The translations under genes and the position numbers were made by a program. The notes under the pieces were generated by a model that saw nothing but the letters and a program-made list of their open reading frames with translations, ran no database searches and was not told the origin of the DNA. 5,553 bases of DNA from an uncultured Clostridia bacterium. GTDB lineage: Bacteria > Bacillota > Clostridia > HGM11514. This document shows, one piece after another, positions 1 through 5,258 of this stretch; positions within the stretch are counted from its first letter, which is position 1, and the number at the start of each line of letters is the position of its first letter. The stretch is taken from positions 1 to 5,553 of the forward strand of contig CAKSSZ010000114.1 of the NCBI GenBank assembly GCA_934489915.1. The letters are read 5' to 3'.

Positions 1-551
1 ATTTCACAATTCCACTGACCGGACCAGCCTATTGCAAACACAAATCCGCCGTGCTCGTCTTTCACATTGAAAAACGGCGCTTCGTTTTCAGCGGAACGCC
101 CCCCTGAGGCCTGAAAAGTTTTTGTTTGATTTTGATATAAATGCTTTCTGTAATTAGAAATCTGAAGCCCGTCCGGCTCCATGGAGAAATCCTCCATTTT
201 CGCAAGCGAACCGATGGGATGATAAATAATCGGTTCTTTCTCATAGTCAGGAAGATAGGCAGAGTTTTTAAAAACGGCCGCCGAGAAAGGCAGTTCTATA
301 TCCGCATCCCAAAGCTCGGAGATGATGTCTGTAGGCACGTCTGACGTATTCTCAAAATAGGTAACCCATTCATAAGCGCCAAAATCGTCATATTTTTTTG
401 CTTCATTTGTAATGGTCAACCCATCCGGGAATACGTACTTTGTGATCAGCGAAGTCCCCTTTTCCTGCTCGGAAACGGTATATTCACAGTCACACATGCT
501 TTTTTCACCGTATTGCAGCGAAAACCTTTTTTGACTTTTCAAAAATTCCAT
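1..551 (-). CDS. Alpha-galactosidase (GH36/melibiase type), N-terminal part, cut by window edge
   Basis: An open frame of 183 codons runs from an ATG at 551 off the left edge with no stop. The visible part is a beta-rich N-terminal domain without a signal peptide. It ends in a segment typical of GH36 alpha-galactosidases just before the catalytic barrel: GGRSAENEAPFFNV (residues 150-163) followed by FAIGWSGQW (172-180). By family, the complete enzyme (usually about 700 residues) would hydrolyse terminal alpha-1,6-galactosides such as melibiose or raffinose-type sugars in the cytoplasm. The catalytic Asp residues lie outside the window, so activity and substrate cannot be checked. The start is fixed by GAGGTGAT at 563-556, which places ATG four bases later. 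The transporter gene ends 23 nt upstream, so the two are probably co-transcribed. A related family 36 or family 31-like glycosidase remains possible. Confidence 0.75.
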   Translation of the reverse strand, partial: MEFLKSQKRFSLQYGEKSMCDCEYTVSEQEKGTSLITKYVFPDGLTITNEAKKYDDFGAYEWVTYFENTSDVPTDIISELWDADIELPFSAAVFKNSAYLPDYEKEPIIYHPIGSLAKMEDFSMEPDGLQISNYRKHLYQNQTKTFQASGGRSAENEAPFFNVKDEHGGFVFAIGWSGQWNCE

Positions 552-574
552 GATGATCACCTCATATTTTTATT

Positions 575-1441
575 TTACAAAAACATACATGTTCCGATCA
601 CGCAGATCAGGATAGCAAGCGCCATTTTTTTGCTGATTTTTTCTTTGAAAAACACTCTGCCCGCCACTGCGGTAAAAATAATCGTACCGCCGGTTACCAT
701 CGGATAAAGCACCGTTGCGGGAAGGTGCTCCGCACCGATCAGCTGCAGCAGATAGGAGCCTCCCCCTGTTGCTGCAACAACCGGAATAAAAAGGAACCCC
801 TTTAAACTTTCCTTTTTACGAGGGTTGGTTTGCTTCTTTTTGAGTAACAAATATAAAACCGTGCAAATAACCATCTTTGCCAAACTATCTAATATTAAAA
901 AATCAATCGCCGGAACCGACGAAGCGCTGATCTGGTGTTCCTTTGACACAACGCTTGTGAACCCATTCAATATAAAAACCGCCACGCACATGAAAATTTG
1001 CTTTGTATTTGCCTTGCCGCTTCCTTGATTTGAAATTACCGTTGAAACAACAAGGGCAATTAAGCCTACTGTGCGAAGCAGGGAGAGGGGCTCTTCCAAA
1101 AAAATCAATCCCCATAAATACGGCACAATCATTCCACCGGTCATGAGAAAAATCATGTAAAACGCCATACTGCCCTGTTCCATAATTTTAAATCCCACAA
1201 GGGTATAGGAAACAGTCAGCGTTGATGTCGCAACCGCCATCATAACCGAAAAGGAATGAAATTCACATCGGAAACCGTTCCCAATAAAAAACAGAGCGGC
1301 AGTCACAGCTCCCAGTATTGCATTGTATTTTAAGCCGCCCACAAGATCGGATCCGTTTTCCTTCTGATACGCCTTGGTTGCCGCAAACCCTAATGCAAGT
1401 AACAGAACGGATGCTGTAATGAAAAGATAGTCTTTTGTCAT
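575..1441 (-). CDS. DMT-superfamily (EamA-like) membrane transporter
   Basis: This 288-residue, very hydrophobic protein has about ten predicted transmembrane helices and the internal duplication of the drug/metabolite transporter superfamily. The two halves end in similar segments: LWGLIFLEEPLSLLRTVG (109-126) and AGRVFFKEKISKKMALAI (260-277), each an acidic/basic turn followed by a closing helix. A charged loop (KKKQTNPRKKESLKG, 201-215) separates helices in the second half and is probably cytoplasmic by the positive-inside rule. Length is normal for the family. The superfamily covers metabolite and drug exporters as well as sugar uptake proteins, so the substrate cannot be read from the sequence. 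Its position just upstream of an alpha-galactosidase and divergent from an AraC regulator suggests a sugar or sugar-derived substrate. The start ATG follows GAGGTGAT (1452-1445) at normal spacing. The stop TAA is 23 nt before the galactosidase start. Confidence 0.85.
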   Translation of the reverse strand: MTKDYLFITASVLLLALGFAATKAYQKENGSDLVGGLKYNAILGAVTAALFFIGNGFRCEFHSFSVMMAVATSTLTVSYTLVGFKIMEQGSMAFYMIFLMTGGMIVPYLWGLIFLEEPLSLLRTVGLIALVVSTVISNQGSGKANTKQIFMCVAVFILNGFTSVVSKEHQISASSVPAIDFLILDSLAKMVICTVLYLLLKKKQTNPRKKESLKGFLFIPVVAATGGGSYLLQLIGAEHLPATVLYPMVTGGTIIFTAVAGRVFFKEKISKKMALAILICVIGTCMFL

Positions 1442-1460
1442 ATAATCACCTCATGGCAAT

Positions 1461-1489
1461 ATTTTATCATATTTATTTTCCTGTTTCTA
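1461..1489 (-). promoter_or_regulatory. Predicted sigma-A promoter for transporter/galactosidase genes
   Basis: Read on the minus strand, TAGAAA (1489-1484, four of six matches to TTGACA) is followed by a 17-bp spacer and TAAAAT (1466-1461, five of six matches to TATAAT). The spacer ends in TGA, giving an extended -10 (TGATAAAAT). Transcription would start near 1454, leaving a leader of about a dozen bases that contains the GAGGTGAT ribosome site. This is pattern recognition only. Confidence 0.55.
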
Positions 1490-1519
1490 TTGATTTTTCA
1501 CCTTAAAATATGATATAAT
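1490..1519 (+). promoter_or_regulatory. Predicted sigma-A promoter for the AraC-family gene
   Basis: TTGATT (1490-1495) and TATAAT (1514-1519, perfect consensus) are separated by 18 bp, with TGA immediately before the -10 (TGATATAAT), making an extended -10. The start of transcription would fall near 1526, about 17 nt before the GTG and 26 nt before the ACG candidate start of the regulator. The -35 box abuts the -35 box of the opposite promoter, so a protein bound at 1484-1495 could affect both directions. Confidence 0.65.
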
Positions 1520-1539
1520 CACCAATATAAAAAACTTTA

Positions 1540-1547
1540 GAGGTGAT
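1540..1547 (+). promoter_or_regulatory. Shine-Dalgarno GAGGTGAT that questions the regulator's start codon
   Basis: GAGGTGAT is fully complementary to the typical 16S rRNA 3' end (AUCACCUC). The identical octamer precedes the ATG of both divergent genes (563-556 and 1452-1445). Here the in-frame codon at the equivalent distance is ACG (1552-1554). The GTG at 1543 lies inside the Shine-Dalgarno itself and has no purine-rich site of its own upstream. Confidence 0.65.
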
Positions 1548-2367
1548 TGCTACGACTGTACACAATCTGCAATTTTCCGGCATGGCGCCGCACAGCATGA
1601 AAATTTCACACCTGAGCATTGATTCCCACGACCGCTCCAATGTGCATGACAGCCATATTCACAGCGAGTGTGAAATTTATTTCAACATCACCGGAGATGT
1701 TTCCTTTATGGTGGAAGAAAAAATTTATCCGATTGTACCCGGGAGCGTGATTATTACAAAACCAAATGAATATCATCATTGCATTTATCACAGCAACACC
1801 ATGCATGAGCATTATTGGATTTTATTTTCATGCACCGGGAACCAAAAGCTTTTTGATCTGTTTTTTAACCGAACCCCCGGGGATCGCAACCTGATTGTTC
1901 TTTTGCCGGAAAAAGCGAATTTACTCTCACAAATTTTTGATTCGCTTCTCAGCGAAGACTTGCCGGAAAGCAAAAAATATTTTTATTTTTTCAATATGCT
2001 CGACATTCTGGAAAACGGCGCAGCAGGCGAAAGTGCCGCTATGAGCCAAGACGTGGTTGATGCTTTAAAATATATCAGTGAAAACTTTTCGGAAACAATC
2101 GTCTTACGTGATATCGCCGCCGGTCTGCACGTCAGCGTCAATACGCTGGAAAGACATTTTAAAAGCCAGACCGGTATTACCATGAGAGAATATCTCAGTC
2201 AAAAGCGGTTTGCCAATGCCGCAAGGCTTTTGGGTGAGTCCGCTTCGGTTTTTGAAGCATACGAAAAGAGTGGATTTTCGGACTATTCCCACTTTATTTC
2301 TCTTTTTAAGAAACGGTTCGGGGTAACGCCTTTGACCTATCAAAAAAGATTGCACCAATCAAAATAA
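1543..2367 (+). CDS. AraC-family transcriptional regulator with N-terminal cupin
   Basis: The 274-residue protein has the two-part layout of AraC/XylS sugar regulators. Residues about 30-100 form a cupin-like ligand pocket, with SHIHSECEIYF (37-47) supplying the HxHxxxE-type pattern and NEYHH (75-79) the later histidines. Residues about 170-270 form the double helix-turn-helix DNA-binding domain: IVLRDIAAGLHVSVNTLERHF (186-206, without its last residue in a 20-mer) and the second HTH ending in the family signature FSDYSHFISLFKKRFGVTPL (245-264). It is probably a cytoplasmic activator of the divergent transporter/galactosidase genes and perhaps of itself. The start is uncertain: GTG at 1543 gives the longest frame but overlaps the Shine-Dalgarno, ACG at 1552 has the correct spacing, and ATG at 1582 (residue 14) has no ribosome site. 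All choices keep both domains intact. The stop TAA forms the base of the following terminator stem. Confidence 0.9.
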   Translation: MIATTVHNLQFSGMAPHSMKISHLSIDSHDRSNVHDSHIHSECEIYFNITGDVSFMVEEKIYPIVPGSVIITKPNEYHHCIYHSNTMHEHYWILFSCTGNQKLFDLFFNRTPGDRNLIVLLPEKANLLSQIFDSLLSEDLPESKKYFYFFNMLDILENGAAGESAAMSQDVVDALKYISENFSETIVLRDIAAGLHVSVNTLERHFKSQTGITMREYLSQKRFANAARLLGESASVFEAYEKSGFSDYSHFISLFKKRFGVTPLTYQKRLHQSK

Positions 2368-2402
2368 GGCGATACAGCAAAAATGATTTGCTGTATCGCC
2401 TT
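2366..2402. terminator. Strong hairpin terminator between convergent genes
   Basis: Bases 2366-2381 pair perfectly with 2387-2402 (16 bp, core GGCGATACAGCAAA) around a five-base loop AATGA. On the minus strand the stem is followed by TTATTTTG, counting the final stem bases, a fair U-tract. This fits termination of the thioredoxin-side operon. On the + strand it is followed only by TTCCTGTT, a weaker tail, but the stem may still end the regulator's transcript. It overlaps the last two bases of the regulator's stop codon. Confidence 0.8.
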
Positions 2403-2423
2403 CCTGTTCAACAGATATCACAC

Positions 2424-2738
2424 TCAAGACAGCTGCTGTTCCAGCCATATTCTTAATGATTCCTTCGGCTGAAATCCAATCATCTGCCCTGCTGCTTCCC
2501 CGTTGCAAAACAAATAAACGGCAGGAATACTTTGAATGCCGTATTCCATCGCCAGCTGATTGTTCTCATCCACATCAGCCTGAAAGAACTCAACCGTACC
2601 GTCAAATTCACAGGATAACTCCTCCAGCACAGGTGAAAGCATCTGGCACGGTCCGCACCACTGCGCCGAGAAATCCACCAACGCCGCCGGGCTGGAAAGA
2701 ACAGCGCTCATATCATTTCCTGTTATCTTCTTTACCAT
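2424..2738 (-). CDS. trxA: Thioredoxin
   Basis: This 104-residue protein is a complete single-domain thioredoxin of normal length, acting in the cytoplasm as a dithiol reductant for target proteins. It shows VDFSAQWCGPCQML (21-34) with the redox pair Cys28/Cys31, the buried Asp22 ahead of the active site, and the cis-proline Pro72 in SIPAVYLF (70-77). There is no signal peptide. The ATG at 2738 is preceded by AAGGAG, which lies within the last codons of the reductase-like gene. The intergenic gap is only 6 nt, so translation is probably coupled. It is the last gene before the hairpin at 2366-2402. The neighbouring flavoprotein is its likely electron donor. Cys43 is a further cysteine outside the active site. 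Confidence 0.96.
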   Translation of the reverse strand: MVKKITGNDMSAVLSSPAALVDFSAQWCGPCQMLSPVLEELSCEFDGTVEFFQADVDENNQLAMEYGIQSIPAVYLFCNGEAAGQMIGFQPKESLRIWLEQQLS

Positions 2739-2744
2739 AATTTT

Positions 2745-3617
2745 TCACTCCTTCTGTTCATGCTCCATACGAGCGATATAGCTAACTGCAGACAAAGCAG
2801 CAACCGTCCCCTGCCCCGCTGCCTTTGAATATTGATAGGGTTTTCCAGCCAGGTCCCCGCAGGCAAAGCAGCCGGGTAAATTGGTTTCCATTTGCAAATT
2901 GACTGCCGCATGCGCTCCTTCCATGTGCAGTCCCGGCACCAGCTGCTCTGCCGCAACCGATTCCCGCAAAGGAAAGATCCCGTCCGCAGGATAAGCCGCC
3001 TGATCTGTTACCAGCTCTAATTGCCGCTCTCCCTTACGAATGGAACGTGGCTTTTCCCGGCAAACCTTCACCGACTCCGGCAACGCTCCCACCTGGGAAT
3101 AAGACGGGAAATAGAGAATATGCTCCGTTAATCCTGCCAAAAAACCCACATCCTCCTCCGCTTCGGGATACTCTCCTACAACGATCACCTGCTTCTCCCG
3201 GTACAAGGCTCCGTCACAGGTTGCGCAATAGCTCACCCCTTTCCCGAGTAACTCCCGTTCCCCGGGCAGGTTTTTCCCAAGAGAAACGCCGCATGCCAAA
3301 ATAACCGTTTTTGCACGATATAGTTTCCCCGCTGTTTGGATTCCAAATTCACTGCCGAGCGCATATACGCCGGTCACTCTCTCTTGCGTTACCGAAATAT
3401 TCATCGCCTGCATATGGCGGGTAAACGCTTCCCCCAAGGCCTGTCCTGAAATGTGCGGCAAGCCCAGGTAATTTTCTATCATAGGCGCAGCATTCACCTT
3501 ATTGCTTACCCTTCCTAATCCAAATAATACAAAATCTTTTTGCCGTTGCTTCAGCGTCAAGGCGGCAGAGATCCCCGCAGGTCCTGCGCCGATAATTGCA
3601 GCATCCAATAAATCCAC
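2745..3617 (-). CDS. Thioredoxin reductase-like flavoprotein lacking canonical NADPH motifs
   Basis: This 290-residue protein has the low-molecular-weight thioredoxin reductase fold. The N-terminal FAD-binding site is AAIIGAGPAGISAAL (6-20), the redox-active disulfide is SYCATCDG (129-136, Cys131/Cys134), and the C-terminal FAD segment is FACGDLAGKPYQYSKAAGQG (251-270). The middle domain is aberrant. Where NADPH enzymes have GGGxSA followed by HRRxxxR, this protein reads VVGEYPEAEEDV (146-157) and LYFPSYSQVG (168-177), losing the glycines and the arginines that hold the NADP 2'-phosphate. Clostridial ferredoxin-dependent flavin thioredoxin reductases show this loss, so an electron donor other than NADPH is likely. 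It is also about 20 residues shorter than usual. The GTG start at 3617 is supported by AGGAGG (3630-3625) with 7-nt spacing. It probably reduces the thioredoxin encoded 6 nt downstream. Confidence 0.88.
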   Translation of the reverse strand: MDLLDAAIIGAGPAGISAALTLKQRQKDFVLFGLGRVSNKVNAAPMIENYLGLPHISGQALGEAFTRHMQAMNISVTQERVTGVYALGSEFGIQTAGKLYRAKTVILACGVSLGKNLPGERELLGKGVSYCATCDGALYREKQVIVVGEYPEAEEDVGFLAGLTEHILYFPSYSQVGALPESVKVCREKPRSIRKGERQLELVTDQAAYPADGIFPLRESVAAEQLVPGLHMEGAHAAVNLQMETNLPGCFACGDLAGKPYQYSKAAGQGTVAALSAVSYIARMEHEQKE

Positions 3618-3677
3618 TGCCAGCCCTCCTCATCTCATCTACCGGATAGTATGCCAGGTATCATTGCAATTTATCCG

Positions 3678-3947
3678 TCAATCCTGACGTTCCTGCACCT
3701 CTCGCACAGCCGCAATGACAGCTTTTGCCAATTGGTCTGCGCAAGAAGTATCACGTGGGCCGCAAGTGATCCCCTCGCATTTTTTCACAATTTCCTCCGC
3801 TGTGCAGCCGTCAACCAGCTTGGATACCGCCTTTAAATTCCCGTTACAGCCGCCTGTAAACTGCACATTATGAACCGTGTTCTGATCATCCAAATCAAAT
3901 GTGATCTGCTGCGAACACGTACCGTGCGTCCGATAAGTATAACGCAT
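3678..3947 (-). CDS. Small TSCPD-domain protein, TIGR03905 (four-Cys) family
   Basis: This 89-residue protein matches the small TSCPD family related to the C-terminal domain of B12-dependent ribonucleotide reductases. Its function is not established. Hallmarks in order are THGTCSQQI (near 6-14), FTGGCNGNLKAVSKLVDG (near 30-47), GITCGPRDTSCADQLAKAV (near 58-76). The four motif cysteines (GTCS, GGCNG, TCG, TSC) are those expected to be invariant and would suit a metal site, probably zinc. Two extra cysteines lie between them. The start at 3947 is preferred over the ATG at 3953: GGAGG (3961-3957) lies 9 nt from the former but only 3 nt from the latter. It starts 15 nt after the fucosidase stop and is followed by a 60-nt gap before the reductase-like gene. 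It may be linked to thiol or metal homeostasis, but this rests only on neighbourhood. Confidence 0.88.
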   Translation of the reverse strand: MRYTYRTHGTCSQQITFDLDDQNTVHNVQFTGGCNGNLKAVSKLVDGCTAEEIVKKCEGITCGPRDTSCADQLAKAVIAAVREVQERQD

Positions 3948-3956
3948 GATCATCTG

Positions 3957-3961
3957 CCTCC
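3957..3961 (-). promoter_or_regulatory. Shine-Dalgarno deciding the TSCPD gene start
   Basis: On the minus strand TAAAGGAGGCAGATGATCATG contains the fucosidase stop TAA, then AGGAGG, then two in-frame ATGs. The first is only 3 nt from GGAGG and the second 9 nt, which favours the second (3947). Confidence 0.55.
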
Positions 3962-3962
3962 T

Positions 3963-5249
3963 TTATTCCTTCAGCTCAATTTCCAAAACGGTATCAATCT
4001 CATCCTCCAGCCGTGTTCCCTCCGGTTTATAAAAAATCGCATTTTCACAATTGGAGTGAATGTGGTTCCAGGGCATCGTCAGCTTCACCTCTGTTCCGTC
4101 TGACAACAAACGCACGCATTTTACCCGATCCTTTAGTCCGATCAATGCAATCGGACCAATTCCCCGGTCGAGAACATGGGCATACAAGGTATTTCCCTTT
4201 TGTGTGTATCTGCCCCACTCCGGTTTTTCCAGCTGGCTCATACCGCAGCCATAAATACTGTCTCCGTTTTTCCGCATCCAAACGCCAATGCCCCGCAAAA
4301 TTTCCTGCGTCTCACGAGGAAGATTCCCCTTAGCGTCCGGCCCTACATTTAACTGCATATTCCCGCCCTTGCTGACGCATTCTACCAATCCCCGAATGGC
4401 AATTTTGGCCGTCATATATTGATGGTCATCTGAGCAATAGCCCCAATGCCGGTTCAAGGTAGTGCAAGCCTCCCACGGCATCGGCTGCCCGCTGTAATTG
4501 GTTAAGCCACGCGCCGGAATAATCTGTTCCGGTGACAGATAGTCCCCCGCATAGATGGGCGGATTCTCCTCACGCAAATCGCCGCCCATGCGATTGTCTA
4601 CCATAATATGAGGCTGGAGCTGCCGTACTAAGGTCATCAACTCCGTCGCCTTCCACTTTTCGCCGGTCATTTCGTGATAGGAATAGTCAAACCAGAGCAT
4701 ATCAATACGGCCGTAATTGGTTAAAAGCTCTCTGATTTGATTTTGCATATAAGTGGTGTAACGGTCAAAATTCTTTTCTTTTTCCGCTTCACGAATCGAC
4801 TCCTGTCCACGCATTGGGTGGAGCGGGTCTTCATAAGCCGGATAGTCCGGGTGATGCCAATCCAGCAAGGAATAATAAAACCCTACTTTAATTCCTTCTG
4901 CCCGGAATGCATCCACATATTCTCTCACCAAATCCCGTCCGGCTTTGGTGTTAGTTGCTTTAAAATCTGTATAGGCTGTATCCCAAAGACAAAAACCGTC
5001 ATGATGTTTTGTGGTTAAAACCGCATATTTCATCCCTGCCTCTTTGGCAAGTGCCGCCCACTGCCTCGGATCGTAATCCACCGGGTTAAACTGGTCAAAA
5101 TAAGTTTGGTATTCCTCTGTTGGCACCTGCTGCACCGCCTGGTACCATTCCCCCTGTGCTGCCACCGCATAAATTCCCCAATGAATAAACATCCCAAACC
5201 GGTAATTCATAAAATCACGTGCATGATCCCAAATTTCCTGATAGCTCAT
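3963..5249 (-). CDS. Alpha-L-fucosidase, glycoside hydrolase family 29
   Basis: This 428-residue retaining exo-fucosidase would release alpha-linked L-fucose from oligosaccharides. GH29 landmarks in order: FGMFIHWGIYAV (18-29), KYAVLTTKHHDGFCLWD (74-90), GFYYSLLDW (123-131), and RIDMLWFDYSY (181-191), in which Asp188 is the catalytic nucleophile by family. MPWEACTTLNRHWGY (257-271) carries Glu260, a candidate acid/base by alignment memory, since acid/base position varies between GH29 subfamilies. GGNMQLNVGPDAKG (295-308) closes the barrel and is followed by a C-terminal beta domain (about 340-428). There is no signal peptide, so it acts in the cytoplasm on imported oligosaccharides. AGGAGG (5260-5255) lies 5 nt before the ATG. 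It begins 9 nt after the esterase stop. Plant xyloglucan/pectin or host glycan fragments are both possible substrates. Confidence 0.95.
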   Translation of the reverse strand: MSYQEIWDHARDFMNYRFGMFIHWGIYAVAAQGEWYQAVQQVPTEEYQTYFDQFNPVDYDPRQWAALAKEAGMKYAVLTTKHHDGFCLWDTAYTDFKATNTKAGRDLVREYVDAFRAEGIKVGFYYSLLDWHHPDYPAYEDPLHPMRGQESIREAEKEKNFDRYTTYMQNQIRELLTNYGRIDMLWFDYSYHEMTGEKWKATELMTLVRQLQPHIMVDNRMGGDLREENPPIYAGDYLSPEQIIPARGLTNYSGQPMPWEACTTLNRHWGYCSDDHQYMTAKIAIRGLVECVSKGGNMQLNVGPDAKGNLPRETQEILRGIGVWMRKNGDSIYGCGMSQLEKPEWGRYTQKGNTLYAHVLDRGIGPIALIGLKDRVKCVRLLSDGTEVKLTMPWNHIHSNCENAIFYKPEGTRLEDEIDTVLEIELKE

Positions 5250-5258
5250 CGTATCCTC

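Larger units (their letters stand above)
1461..1519. repeat. Inverted repeat spanning the divergent promoters
   Basis: The 12-mer ATTTTATCATAT (1461-1472) is the reverse complement of ATATGATATAAT (1508-1519) with one mismatch. The centre of symmetry is at 1490, between the two -35 boxes. Each arm contains one extended -10 box, so part of the symmetry simply reflects two similar promoters. The matching flanking AT bases extend it beyond the promoter consensus. It could also act as an operator half-site pair, but the 35-bp spacing between arms makes that speculative. Confidence 0.5.

Noticed and set aside
141..344. 67-codon + strand frame at the left edge
   Set aside because: The opposite strand holds a continuous 183-codon frame with GH36 motifs and a good Shine-Dalgarno, which explains the region.
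1440..1523. Perfect 11-bp direct repeat ATATAATCACC at 1440-1450 and 1513-1523
   Set aside because: One copy is the transporter's start and ribosome site read backwards and the other is the regulator's -10 box, so the match is probably coincidental in AT-rich DNA.
2456..2740. 94-codon + strand frame opposite the thioredoxin gene
   Set aside because: It is antisense to an unmistakable thioredoxin, its product is low-complexity and Pro/Arg-rich without a recognisable domain, and it has no convincing ribosome site.
3646..3681. Possible internal minus-strand promoter (TTGACG at 3681-3676, TACTAT at 3651-3646)
   Set aside because: The spacer is 24 bp, too long for sigma-A, and no better -35 lies at 16-18 bp. 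The 60-nt gap otherwise holds only the AGGAGG of the reductase-like gene and a weak imperfect TACC/GGTA dyad.
4013..4333. 106-codon + strand frame opposite the fucosidase
   Set aside because: It lies wholly inside the well-conserved GH29 gene and its translation resembles no family; it is a shadow frame.
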